From positions 1 to 64,000 of the forward strand of contig MWEK01000011.1 in the NCBI GenBank assembly GCA_002070955.1: a DNA stretch of 64,000 bases, in the 5' to 3' direction. Shown piece after piece: positions 1-7,403 of this stretch. The notes beneath the pieces were generated by a model. It worked only from the letters and a program-made list of their open reading frames with translations, was not told the origin of the DNA and did no database searches. Made by a program: the position numbers and the translations under genes. Source of the DNA: Planctomycetes bacterium ADurb.Bin069. Its GTDB lineage: Bacteria; Planctomycetota; UBA8108; UBA8890; UBA8898. The stretch's first letter is position 1. The number at the start of each line of letters is the position of its first letter.

Positions 1-1
1 C

Positions 2-169
2 GGCGAAGCGCCGGTCCCGCACAACCCGCCGCTCCTCTTCAATCTCGACCACGATCCGTCCGAACGCTTCGACGTCGCCACGCAGCACCCGGACGTCCTC
101 GCCGCCATCGCGAGCCTCGTCGCCGAACACCGCGCGAAGCTCGTGCTGGGCAAGCCGCAGTTGGAGTAG
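2..169 (+). CDS. Sulfatase, C-terminal end (partial)
   Basis: Only the last 55 residues are in the window, ending in TAG at 167-169. The tail reads PLLFNLDHDPSERFDVA, followed by a helix-like stretch. That is the closing strand/helix of type I formylglycine sulfatases, where 'LyNL..DP.E..dvA' is a family hallmark. The catalytic C/S-x-P-S-R motif lies upstream of the window, so the substrate cannot be judged. Sulfatases in such genomes usually desulfate algal or mucin glycans, which fits the many glycosidases nearby. The gene converges on the minus-strand selenoprotein. Confidence 0.7.
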   Translation, partial: GEAPVPHNPPLLFNLDHDPSERFDVATQHPDVLAAIASLVAEHRAKLVLGKPQLE

Positions 170-222
170 GGGAACCCCGGTTGGGCCACACCCGTTTCGT
201 GGAAGCGCGGGCGCGCGGCGCG

Positions 223-816
223 TCAGCTTGGCGTCTTCCGCGCGAACCTGGCGCGCCGGGAATCCGCCGCGAGGGGCTCAAGGAGCGGCCCCAGAAGGGA
301 GCCCGCCTCCTCGCCGAGCGCGGCGCAGGAGGGCGCCTTTCTCTCCGGGGTGCCGGCGCGAATCTCGCGGCAGATTAGAGGCCACTTCTTCTTCCAGGCT
401 TCCGTGAAGGCGGCCCGAGCCTTGCGCGCGGCGTTCTTCCCCTCGGGGTAACCCGCGGCGGCCAAGCCGATCACGATGAGACCGCCCGTGTAGAAGCCGC
501 AGTGGTCGCCGAGCCCCATGCCGCCGCAAAAAAGCGCGGCTACATGCTCCAGTTCCCTGGGTTCGTCTAGGTACTCCAGACCGGAGACCATCATGGCCTC
601 CGCTCAGCCGCGGCCTGAGTAGTTCTTCTTCACCAAGGCGCCCAAATCGCGGGGCGTTTCCAGGGAAGCGGCCGGCTTGCCGCTCGGGCCCGTCGGCGGC
701 GCGCAGGGCGCCGGCGCGGAAGCCGGGAGTCCGGCCGCCGGCGCGCTCCGGGGAAGACAGACGGCGGCGCCCAGCCCGGTGGCGAGCGCCGTCAGGATTT
801 TCCTTCTCGTTTGCAT
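223..816 (-). CDS. C_GCAxxG_C_C family selenoprotein with N-terminal signal sequence
   Basis: The gene is read from ATG 816, preceded by GGAGG, through an in-frame TGA at 606-604 to the stop at 223, giving 197 residues. Residues 1-27 form a basic-hydrophobic export signal beginning MQTRRKILTALATG, so the protein is probably periplasmic. The body has the family pattern: NYSGRG-U71-AEAM matches the usual N/Y-x-C-A-E-A, then GGMGLGDHC106GFYTGG (the CGAxxG motif), C149 in LICREI, and C164. Three of the four family cysteines are therefore present and the fourth position is the TGA. A SECIS-like hairpin follows the TGA. The family is thought to be redox-active, and Sec-containing members are known. 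It is probably co-transcribed with the DUF89 gene, 35 nt upstream. Read conventionally it would be split into a 70-aa peptide and a 123-aa protein. The alternative is a nonsense mutation. Confidence 0.8.
570..606 (-). promoter_or_regulatory. In-frame UGA codon and bacterial SECIS element
   Basis: TGA is at 606-604. On the mRNA, the segment 589-570 folds as GGU-CUCC, apical loop GGUCU, GGAG, bulged U, ACC. The loop begins 22 nt after the UGA, inside the 16-37 nt window known for bacterial SECIS. Its GGUCU sequence is the same as the SelB-contacting loop of the E. coli fdhF element. A bulged U next to the apical stem is also a feature of that element. Confidence 0.75.
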
Positions 817-851
817 TCGGTATTCCTCCAGCGCGGTCGCCGCGCCTCGCT

Positions 852-1709
852 TCATGCCGGCCACCGCTCCTTCACCACCATGCTCCCGGCAGGTTCCCCC
901 ACGTGGGCGGAGATCACGGGGCACTTTACGGTGAACAGGAAGAAGATGCGCTTGGCGGCCTCGGACAGCGTTTCGTAGTTGCCCTGGCCTTTTGCGATGA
1001 CGAGATCGGAGCGGTCGAACGCCGCTCTGAACTCCTCCGAGCAGTCCTCGAGAATCGTCCCGGGCGCATCGGATCCGTTGTTGATGACGGGCGCGATCTC
1101 CGAGAGGCCGGCCGCGGCGGCATCCGCCGGCGTCGCGTCGTTGATGACCGCCGCGCCGCGCACGCCCACCGTCGTTTTCCCCGGCGGAAGCATTTCCAGC
1201 AGGACGCGATCGAAAACGATCTCTCCCGCGTTGTCGGTCAGGTAGAGAATACGGCCGGATTCCGCGGCGGCCCGGAACAACGCCGCGGTGTCGCCCCGTA
1301 GGGGCCGCGTCCAGATCGTTTGCATGTGCCGGGGCAGGTCGCCGGGCGCGATCTGCGTCTTCGCTCCCGCATCGAGGAGGTTGCCGGCGATGGCCACGCG
1401 AACGGCGGCCTCGCGCGGGTCCGGCTGGAGGGGCATGGCCGCGCGCAGACCGGGCAGGAGGTCCAGCGCCGCGCGGTTCATCCGATCCTTCAAGGCGCGA
1501 TATGGGTCGGCGCAGCCGAGTTCCTGCCGGATGATGCGGTGGATCTGTTGGCCGATAGCGGGTGGAGAGCCCTGCCACCCGGCCGCGGCGATCGCGCGCA
1601 GGAGCTTGCGCAGCAGGGGTTCCCTGCGGGCGGGCTCCTCCACGACGAGGGCGATCGCCTCGGAGGCCTGGCGCACGAAACAAGGGATGCATTCGATCTG
1701 GGTCTGCAT
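852..1709 (-). CDS. DUF89 / ARMT1-like damage-control phosphatase family protein
   Basis: A 285-residue protein starting at ATG 1709. It shows the DUF89 signatures: an N-terminal CIPCF cysteine pair (residues 8-11), LYLTDNAGEIVFD (about residues 155-170), an INDATPADA stretch, and IAKGQGNYETL near residue 240. In the family the Asp/Asn residues of the DNAGE and GQGN motifs bind a divalent metal. Eukaryotic and archaeal homologues dephosphorylate damaged sugar-phosphate metabolites. The substrate of bacterial class-I members with an N-terminal Cys pair is unsettled. It is the promoter-proximal gene of a two-gene minus-strand unit with the selenoprotein downstream, so a redox or metal link between the two is possible but unproven. 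Confidence 0.85.
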   Translation of the reverse strand: MQTQIECIPCFVRQASEAIALVVEEPARREPLLRKLLRAIAAAGWQGSPPAIGQQIHRIIRQELGCADPYRALKDRMNRAALDLLPGLRAAMPLQPDPREAAVRVAIAGNLLDAGAKTQIAPGDLPRHMQTIWTRPLRGDTAALFRAAAESGRILYLTDNAGEIVFDRVLLEMLPPGKTTVGVRGAAVINDATPADAAAAGLSEIAPVINNGSDAPGTILEDCSEEFRAAFDRSDLVIAKGQGNYETLSEAAKRIFFLFTVKCPVISAHVGEPAGSMVVKERWPA

Positions 1710-1950
1710 CGAGCTCTCTGACGGGTCGGCCGAACTTGCGCGGATCGGGTGCCCCTGAGCCCCGCCGAAGCGTCCGCCTGCCTCGGTGCCCGGGAGGGCG
1801 GTGGGAGCGCCGCGGAACCTAATCCATTCTTCCCGTCGACTTCATCGACGTCAAGGAGGAGGAGCCCCGCGGAGGGTCCTGTGGCGGACATTACCGGTCG
1901 TTTCGGCGTCCGCTTGGGGAGCCGGCCGGCGTGAGGAGGCGGCTAAGCCG

Positions 1951-1979
1951 TTGATTTTTGGGCAGCCGGTGCGCGATAA
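1951..1979 (+). promoter_or_regulatory. Sigma-70-type promoter, possibly leaderless
   Basis: TTGATT (1951-1956), 17-nt spacer, CGATAA (1974-1979). Only seven bases separate the -10 box from ATG 1987, so the transcript of the glycosyltransferase would start at or within a base of its start codon. Confidence 0.5.
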
Positions 1980-1986
1980 GAGAGGC

Positions 1987-3186
1987 ATGTCCCGACCGCT
2001 GCGCGTCGCTCACGTCATCACGAGGATGATCGTCGGAGGGGCCCAGGAGCTGGTTCTCAGCCTCATGGAACGCCTCGATCCCTCGCGTTTCGCTTCGGTC
2101 CTATTCACCGGGAACGAAACCGGGCCGGAGGGAAGCCTGCTCCGCCGCGCCGCGGACAGGGAAATGGAGATCGTATCCGTGCCCCCTCTCGTCCGGTCGC
2201 CTCGCCCCGTGAAGGACCTCATGGCGTTCGCGGCGCTGCGCAGGGCCTTTCGTAAAGGCCGTTTCGACATCGTCAACACCTACACATCGAAAGCGGGCTT
2301 CATCGGCACCCTGGCCGCGCGCGCCGCTGGCGTGCCCGTCGTCGTCTATTCGCCCCAGGGGCATATCTTCGCGCGCGGCGGGAGGATCGAGGGCGTCTCG
2401 GGGCGCCCGCTCAGGCGGCGGCTCTTTTTGACCCTCCGCCGGTGGGCGTGCCGCGCCGCCGATGCGATCGTGGCGCTCCACGAAGGGGATCTGGAGGAGC
2501 AGGTCGACCTGAGGCTCGCGCCCAGGTGGAAGTTCCGGGTGATCCCGAACGGAATCGACCCGGGCCGCTACGGACCTCCGGATTCCCGCCGCTCCGAGGA
2601 GTTGCGGCGGAAACTGGGCATCGCGGAATCGTCGCCGGTGCTCGCGACGGTGGGCCGACTGACCAGCGAAAAGGGGCACGAGGATCTCGTGGCCGCCATG
2701 GGCGCCCTCGCGCGGACCCATCCCGCGGCGGTCCTCCTCGTCGCGGGGGACGGGCCGCGGCGGACATCCCTCGAAGAGCAGGCGCGTGCGCTCGGCCTGG
2801 CCCGCCGCGTCCGCTTTCTCGGCTTGCGCGCGGACGTCCCGGACATCCTCGCCGCCGCGGATGTCTTCCTCCTCGCCTCGCGTTACGAGAGCTTCGGCCT
2901 CGCGATCCTCGAGGCCATGGCCGCCGGCCTGCCCGTGATAGCCGCGCGGGTCGGCGGGATTCCGTTCGTCGTGGAGGACGGCAAGACGGGATTCCTGGTC
3001 GATGCGCGGCGGCCCGAGGACATTGCCGATCGGGTCCGCGCGCTCGCGGAAGATCCCGAAAAGCGCGCCTCCCTGGGCCGGGCCGGTCGCGCACGGCTCT
3101 TGGAGCGCTTCTCCGTCGACGCGATGATCCGAGGCGTGGAGAGCATGTACACCGACCTGGCGCGGGCGAAGGGATTGCTCCCATGA
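1987..3186 (+). CDS. Glycosyltransferase family 4
   Basis: A 399-residue GT-B glycosyltransferase. The N-terminal Rossmann half begins RVAHVITRMIVGGAQELV, the typical acceptor-side GG loop. The donor half contains FRVIPNGID and TVGRLTSEKGHEDLV, then the ESFGLAILEAMAAGLPVIA region, which is the E-x7-E motif that binds the nucleotide-sugar donor. It has no signal peptide or membrane segment, so it acts on the cytoplasmic face in building a surface glycan. The frame is open further upstream, but the sequence only resembles the family from ATG 1987. Its stop overlaps the next start (ATGA at 3183-3186), which couples it to the formyltransferase. Confidence 0.92.
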   Translation: MSRPLRVAHVITRMIVGGAQELVLSLMERLDPSRFASVLFTGNETGPEGSLLRRAADREMEIVSVPPLVRSPRPVKDLMAFAALRRAFRKGRFDIVNTYTSKAGFIGTLAARAAGVPVVVYSPQGHIFARGGRIEGVSGRPLRRRLFLTLRRWACRAADAIVALHEGDLEEQVDLRLAPRWKFRVIPNGIDPGRYGPPDSRRSEELRRKLGIAESSPVLATVGRLTSEKGHEDLVAAMGALARTHPAAVLLVAGDGPRRTSLEEQARALGLARRVRFLGLRADVPDILAAADVFLLASRYESFGLAILEAMAAGLPVIAARVGGIPFVVEDGKTGFLVDARRPEDIADRVRALAEDPEKRASLGRAGRARLLERFSVDAMIRGVESMYTDLARAKGLLP

Positions 3187-3977
3187 GGATCGCGCTCCTC
3201 GTCCCCCGGGTGCATTTCCACGCGCCCTTCGTCCTCCGCGCCCTGCCCCCGGCCGACGGGAAGGACCGGCGCTACCTGGCCTTCACGACGCCGAAGATCT
3301 CCGGCGAGCCGGCGCCGTTCCTGCGCAAGCTGCTCCGCCTTTGGGGCGAGGCCGGGCCGGACTACCTCCTCGCCATGGCCGCGGCGCGGGCCGGGCACGC
3401 GCTTCGGGGAGGATGGCAGCGCCTGTCGCGTGTGCCCGCCGAGAGGCGGACGTCCCTTTCGGTGACGGAGGCGCTGCGCTTCATAGGAGCCGAAGTGCGG
3501 CCCGTTCCGTCGATCCGCGCCGCGTCGGCGGTCTCCGCCGCGGCGGCCTTCGCGCCCGACCTCCTGTGCGCGGTCTTCTTCAATCAAATCGTGCCCGAGG
3601 ACCTGCGCCGCCTCCCGCGGCTCGGCGCGATCAACATTCACCCGTCCTGGCTTCCGCACTACCGCGGCGTTTCGCCCTGCTTCTGGGTCTTAACCCGCGG
3701 CGAGGTCGAGACGGGCGTCACCATCCATCGAATGACCGCCGAGATCGACCGGGGGGAAATCCTCGCTCGCGCCCGCGTCCCCATCGAAGAGCGCGACACG
3801 CTGCACTCCCTCTACCGGAAGTGCGCCGTCAGGGGCGGAGAGTTGTTCGCGGACCTCTTGTCCGCGCCCGATTTTCCCTCAAGCGGCGTCGAGGACTCCG
3901 GCGAAGGCTCGTATTTCTCCAGGATCACGGCCGCCGCCGTCCGCGAGTTCCGCGCGCGCGGCCGGAAGTTCTTCTGA
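3183..3977 (+). CDS. Formyltransferase-like protein (Fmt/ArnA-type fold)
   Basis: 264 residues. The central motif INIHPSWLPHYRG (about residues 150-162) and the following VTIHRMTAEIDRGEIL are the N-10-formyltetrahydrofolate formyltransferase core, with its Asn/His/Asp catalytic residues. It lacks the C-terminal OB domain of Met-tRNA formyltransferase, and the first 100 residues differ from Fmt. Because it is translationally coupled to a glycosyltransferase, N-formylation of an amino sugar during surface-glycan synthesis is more likely than a translation role. The acceptor cannot be read from the sequence. Confidence 0.8.
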   Translation: MRIALLVPRVHFHAPFVLRALPPADGKDRRYLAFTTPKISGEPAPFLRKLLRLWGEAGPDYLLAMAAARAGHALRGGWQRLSRVPAERRTSLSVTEALRFIGAEVRPVPSIRAASAVSAAAAFAPDLLCAVFFNQIVPEDLRRLPRLGAINIHPSWLPHYRGVSPCFWVLTRGEVETGVTIHRMTAEIDRGEILARARVPIEERDTLHSLYRKCAVRGGELFADLLSAPDFPSSGVEDSGEGSYFSRITAAAVREFRARGRKFF

Positions 3978-4133
3978 TTCGGCGTCGTGAAGAACCGCCG
4001 CGGTCGCGCGGGCGTTCAAGCGAAACCCGCAATTCCGAACCGCCGAACGCGGCGGCGCCCTCGACCACTGCGGCGGTCTTCGCGCGACGGCTCCGTGGGT
4101 GGCCGCCGCGCTTGGAAAGTTCGGCGCGAGTTC

Positions 4134-4162
4134 TTGCCGGCCGGAAAGCGCGCGAATATGAT
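4134..4162 (+). promoter_or_regulatory. Promoter inside a conserved block, before the DUF4838 gene
   Basis: TTGCCG (4134-4139), 17-nt spacer, TATGAT (4157-4162), about 75 nt before the start codon. The -35 region, the spacer (GCCGGAAAG then CGCGA) and a GGCCGGCGCGA tract about 15 nt downstream recur almost unchanged at 6311-6360. Confidence 0.55.
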
Positions 4163-4236
4163 CGCGGCGGGTGAGAAGGCCGGCGCGAACTCTTCCGATC
4201 CCTCGCCTTCTCCCCGCCGGTCTCGCGAGGAAGGTC

Positions 4237-6162
4237 ATGCGGAAAAACACTTCAGTCCGCGCGGCGGCGGCGCTCGCCGCGATCGCCCTGCTGCCGGCGG
4301 GGGCCGCCGCCGGCGAGGGCGGTCTGGTGGAGCTGACGCGGGGGGCGGCCACGGAATGGTCCCTCTGGACCGACGCGCGCCTGGGCGCTCCCGGGCGCTT
4401 CGCCGCCGGGGAACTGCGCAAGTACGTCGAGCGCCTGTCGGGCGCCGTGCTCGGCGAGGCGCCGTCGCCCGAGGCGCCGCGCTCGATCCGCTTCCGCCTG
4501 CGCTCAGGCGGCGAGACGGGCGGGCCGCCGCGCTCGCCGGGCTTCGACGGGTACGGGATTATCGTCGCCCCTCTGGCGATCGTCGTCGCGGCCGACGAGC
4601 CGCGCGGCGCGGTCTACGCCGCGTACGACATCCTCGAAAGGCTGGGCTGCCGTTGGTTCTACCCGGAACAGGACCCGGGGGACCCCGAGGTCGTCCCGCG
4701 GAAGGAGGTCCTCGCCCTCCCCGCGGGCTCCTGGTCGGTCGCTTCGCCGATCCGCCACCGCCTCTGCAACGGAAGCGCCTGGTTCTTCCGCCTGGACCTG
4801 GCGGCCGCCGGCCGCCAGTTGGACTGGGCCATGAAGAACCGCTTCAACGGCATGGGCTGGCAGGCGGAGAACGCGACGGGCCTCGCCGAGCAGTACGAGC
4901 GGATGCGTGCGGCGGGCCTCATCGACGAGCTGGAGCGGCGCGGCATGATTCTCCACGGCCCCGGGCACGCCTTCGACCGCTGCCTGCCTCACGAGGAGTT
5001 TTTCGAGGAGCACCCGGAGTGGTTCGGGCTGCGCGAGGGAAAGCGCGTCCCCCAGACCGTTTTCGGCGCCCAGTTCTGCTGGTCCAACGCCGAGGCCCGC
5101 CGGGTGTTCGTCTCCCGCGCGCGGGCCTTCGCCCTCGCCTGCCCGGCGATCCGCATCCTCTACCTCGCGCCCTTCGACGGCGGCCCGCCCTGCGAGTGTG
5201 CCGAATGCAAGCGGGCGGGGGCGAGCGCGCTCCTCCTGAAGCTCCTCGGGGAACTCATCGCCGACCTCGAGGGCGCCGCCCCCGGCGTGATGGTCGAGGC
5301 GCTCGGCGGCTACGGGCCGGTGATCGATCCTCCGGCCGGCGCGGCGATCCATCCCCGCCAAAGGGTCCTGTGGGCTCACTGGGGACGCCACCACGGGATG
5401 GCCTACGACGATCCGCGCTACGGCATGAAGGCCAACCTCGAGGCCTGGCGCGCGGCGGCGCGCGGCGGCCTCACGATCTGCCAATACTACACGGACAACT
5501 TCTGCCAGCCGTGGATTATGCCTCCCTTCGCGCACGCGATCGCCGGCGACCGCCGGTACTTCGTCGAGAAGTCCGTGGATGCCCTCTACCTTCTCATGTG
5601 GCCGCCGGGGTATTGGTGGAACCACGGGCTGAACGCGTACCTGACGGGGCGCTGCTTCTACGACGCGTCGCTGGATCCCTGGGCGGAGATCGGCGACTAC
5701 GCCCGGCGCTATTACGGCGAAGCGGCAGGGGCGTTTCTTGCGCGGTACCACGAGGAATGGGCGCGCGACCTGGACCTCGCCTACCGCGTGCGCGACGGCT
5801 GCGGCGAAAGGGAGCGGAAGATCCTCGCGCGGCAGCGGGCCGATCTCATCGATCCGGCGGTCGCCGCCGCGCGAGGCGATCCCGTTCTCGACCGCCGCGT
5901 GGGAAAGATCGCCAAGCTGCACGCGCTGGCCGAAAGCCTCGCCGGGATGCACCGGCTGCGCGAGGAAATCCGCGCGACGAAGGCGGCGGGCCGCGCCGCG
6001 GAGGCGCGGGCGCTCGTCGCGGAGGCCCGGGGCGTCTCCGACCACGTGTTGGAGCACTTCCAGAGGCTGGCCGAACTGGACCAGGGTCTCATCGACCGGA
6101 ACGAGGTGCGGGGCTTCCTCAAAATGTTCATCACGGGATGGGTGGACGAGGCGGCGAAATAA
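4237..6162 (+). CDS. Secreted DUF4838 glycoside hydrolase-like protein
   Basis: 641 residues, starting at ATG 4237 behind GAGGAAGG. A signal peptide ends near AGAAAGEGG (residue 25). Residues 30-150 resemble the GH20/GH67-type N-terminal domain, ending in RGAVYAAYDILERLGCRWFYP, which is typical of DUF4838 and alpha-glucuronidase-like enzymes. The barrel follows, with the characteristic LYLAPFDGGPPCECAECK segment (about residues 308-326). The C-terminal 150 residues are helical and highly charged. DUF4838 proteins are clan-mates of GH67/GH20 and are abundant in polysaccharide-degrading PVC bacteria, but their substrate is not defined. It has its own promoter and stands alone between a formyltransferase and the reductase pair. 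Confidence 0.85.
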   Translation: MRKNTSVRAAAALAAIALLPAGAAAGEGGLVELTRGAATEWSLWTDARLGAPGRFAAGELRKYVERLSGAVLGEAPSPEAPRSIRFRLRSGGETGGPPRSPGFDGYGIIVAPLAIVVAADEPRGAVYAAYDILERLGCRWFYPEQDPGDPEVVPRKEVLALPAGSWSVASPIRHRLCNGSAWFFRLDLAAAGRQLDWAMKNRFNGMGWQAENATGLAEQYERMRAAGLIDELERRGMILHGPGHAFDRCLPHEEFFEEHPEWFGLREGKRVPQTVFGAQFCWSNAEARRVFVSRARAFALACPAIRILYLAPFDGGPPCECAECKRAGASALLLKLLGELIADLEGAAPGVMVEALGGYGPVIDPPAGAAIHPRQRVLWAHWGRHHGMAYDDPRYGMKANLEAWRAAARGGLTICQYYTDNFCQPWIMPPFAHAIAGDRRYFVEKSVDALYLLMWPPGYWWNHGLNAYLTGRCFYDASLDPWAEIGDYARRYYGEAAGAFLARYHEEWARDLDLAYRVRDGCGERERKILARQRADLIDPAVAAARGDPVLDRRVGKIAKLHALAESLAGMHRLREEIRATKAAGRAAEARALVAEARGVSDHVLEHFQRLAELDQGLIDRNEVRGFLKMFITGWVDEAAK

Positions 6163-6596
6163 CGGTGGCGGCCCCCAAGAGCCCGCCGCGGGCGGCCTGG
6201 ATTCCGCGCGCGGCCACCGCGTTCAGCCGGGGGCGGCGCGAAGGCGCGCGCGCCGCGCGCGCCGCGCGGCGGATTCGGCGGCGGCGTCTCGAGAGCTCCC
6301 GCGGGGGTTCTTGTCCGCCGGAAAGTCCGCGAGTATGATCGAGTGTCGAAGGGCCGGCGCGAGGCCCTGAAGACTGCTGAATCCGGTTGCGCGGAGCCGC
6401 GGACTCCGCCGGCCGGTCTCCAATCCCGGGAGACGGCCCGTCTTGAGCCGCGTTCTCCGGGCGGTTCCGTTCGGGAGAATGCCGTGCGCTCGGGTCGGTT
6501 TTCTCGTTCCCCGTCACCGTCGGTCCTTTGCGGAGGGCTTGCCCCGAATCTCCACCGGCTTCCCGCGCGAAACGCGGCTTCCTTGAGCGTCTTCCC
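6163..6596 (+). other. 434-bp non-coding interval with a promoter and a long leader
   Basis: The first 145 bp are GC-runs with nothing recognisable. A promoter-like block lies at 6311-6339. From there to ATG 6597 there is a leader of about 250 nt with several GC-rich inverted segments, but no riboswitch class could be recognised and no clear Shine-Dalgarno precedes the start codon. Confidence 0.5.
6311..6339 (+). promoter_or_regulatory. Promoter inside a conserved block, before the activase/reductase operon
   Basis: TTGTCC (6311-6316), 17-nt spacer, TATGAT (6334-6339). The sequence from the preceding GTTC through the -10 box and the downstream GGGCCGGCGCGA is nearly the same as at 4131-4180. 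Confidence 0.55.
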
Positions 6597-7403
6597 ATGA
6601 TCACCATCGGCATCGACATCGGCGCGCGGACCGCCAAGGTCGTCTTGTTCGACGCCCAGAAGGGCGACGTCGCGGCTTTCCGGATCGCCGCCATCGGCTC
6701 CGCGCCCATTGAGACCGCCCGGTCCCTTCTCGAAGACCTGAGCCGGTCTTTCCCGGCGGATCCGGAGAACAACCCCGCCGTGATCACCGGATACGGGAGA
6801 AAACATTTTCCGCTGCCGGGCCGGACCGTAACCGAAATCACCTGCCAGGGCAGGGGCGTCCATCATCTTTTTCCGGACGCGGCGACGGTCATCGACATCG
6901 GAGGGCAGGACAGCAAGGTCATCAGCCTGGGTGCCGGCGGCCGCGTGGAGGATTTTCTCATGAACGACCGCTGCGCGGCGGGGACGGGCGGTTTCCTCGA
7001 GATAGCCGCCCGGATTCTCGAGGTGCCCCTGGAAAAGAGCGGCGCTTTCGCGTTGAGCGCCCCGCGGCCCGCCGAGATCAGTTCCATGTGCGCGGTGTTC
7101 GCCGAATCGGAAGTGATCGGTCTTCTGGCCCAAGGCCATCCGAAGCCCGCGATCCTTCGCGGCGTCTGCCGCGCCGCGGCCCGGCGCATCGCCGGCCAGG
7201 TGAACCAGGCCGGCCTTCGGGAGCCCGTGGTTTTCACGGGGGGAGCCGCCTTGAATCGGGGCCTGATCGCCGAGCTGGAGAGAGAGCTTCGCTTGACGCT
7301 CAGGGTTCCTCCCGTCCCCCAGATCACGGCCGCCCTCGGAGCCGCGCTTCTGGCCGCTGAAAAAGGCAATCCGAAGAAGGAGGAAGACCATGACCGGCCA
7401 TGA
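6597..7403 (+). CDS. BadF/BadG/HgdC-type ATPase, activator of the double-cubane reductase
   Basis: 268 residues of the ASKHA ATPase fold. It has the phosphate-1 loop GIDIGARTAKVVL (4-16), the connect-1/phosphate-2 segment TVIDIGGQDSKVI (about 98-110) and FTGGAALNRGL (about 218-228). The two cysteines that hold the intersubunit [4Fe-4S] cluster in HgdC are present: NDRCAAGTGGFLE (about 122-134) and SSMCAVFAESEV. Such activases use ATP to inject a low-potential electron into their partner. It overlaps the next gene by 14 nt, so the two are translationally coupled. The start is ATG 6597; no good Shine-Dalgarno is visible. Confidence 0.92.
   Translation: MITIGIDIGARTAKVVLFDAQKGDVAAFRIAAIGSAPIETARSLLEDLSRSFPADPENNPAVITGYGRKHFPLPGRTVTEITCQGRGVHHLFPDAATVIDIGGQDSKVISLGAGGRVEDFLMNDRCAAGTGGFLEIAARILEVPLEKSGAFALSAPRPAEISSMCAVFAESEVIGLLAQGHPKPAILRGVCRAAARRIAGQVNQAGLREPVVFTGGAALNRGLIAELERELRLTLRVPPVPQITAALGAALLAAEKGNPKKEEDHDRP

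Noticed and set aside
604..606. Plain nonsense mutation in the C_GCAxxG_C_C gene
   Set aside because: The frame continues with intact conserved motifs, the TGA is at a Cys position, and a GGUCU-loop hairpin is at the right distance. A random stop would not place all three.
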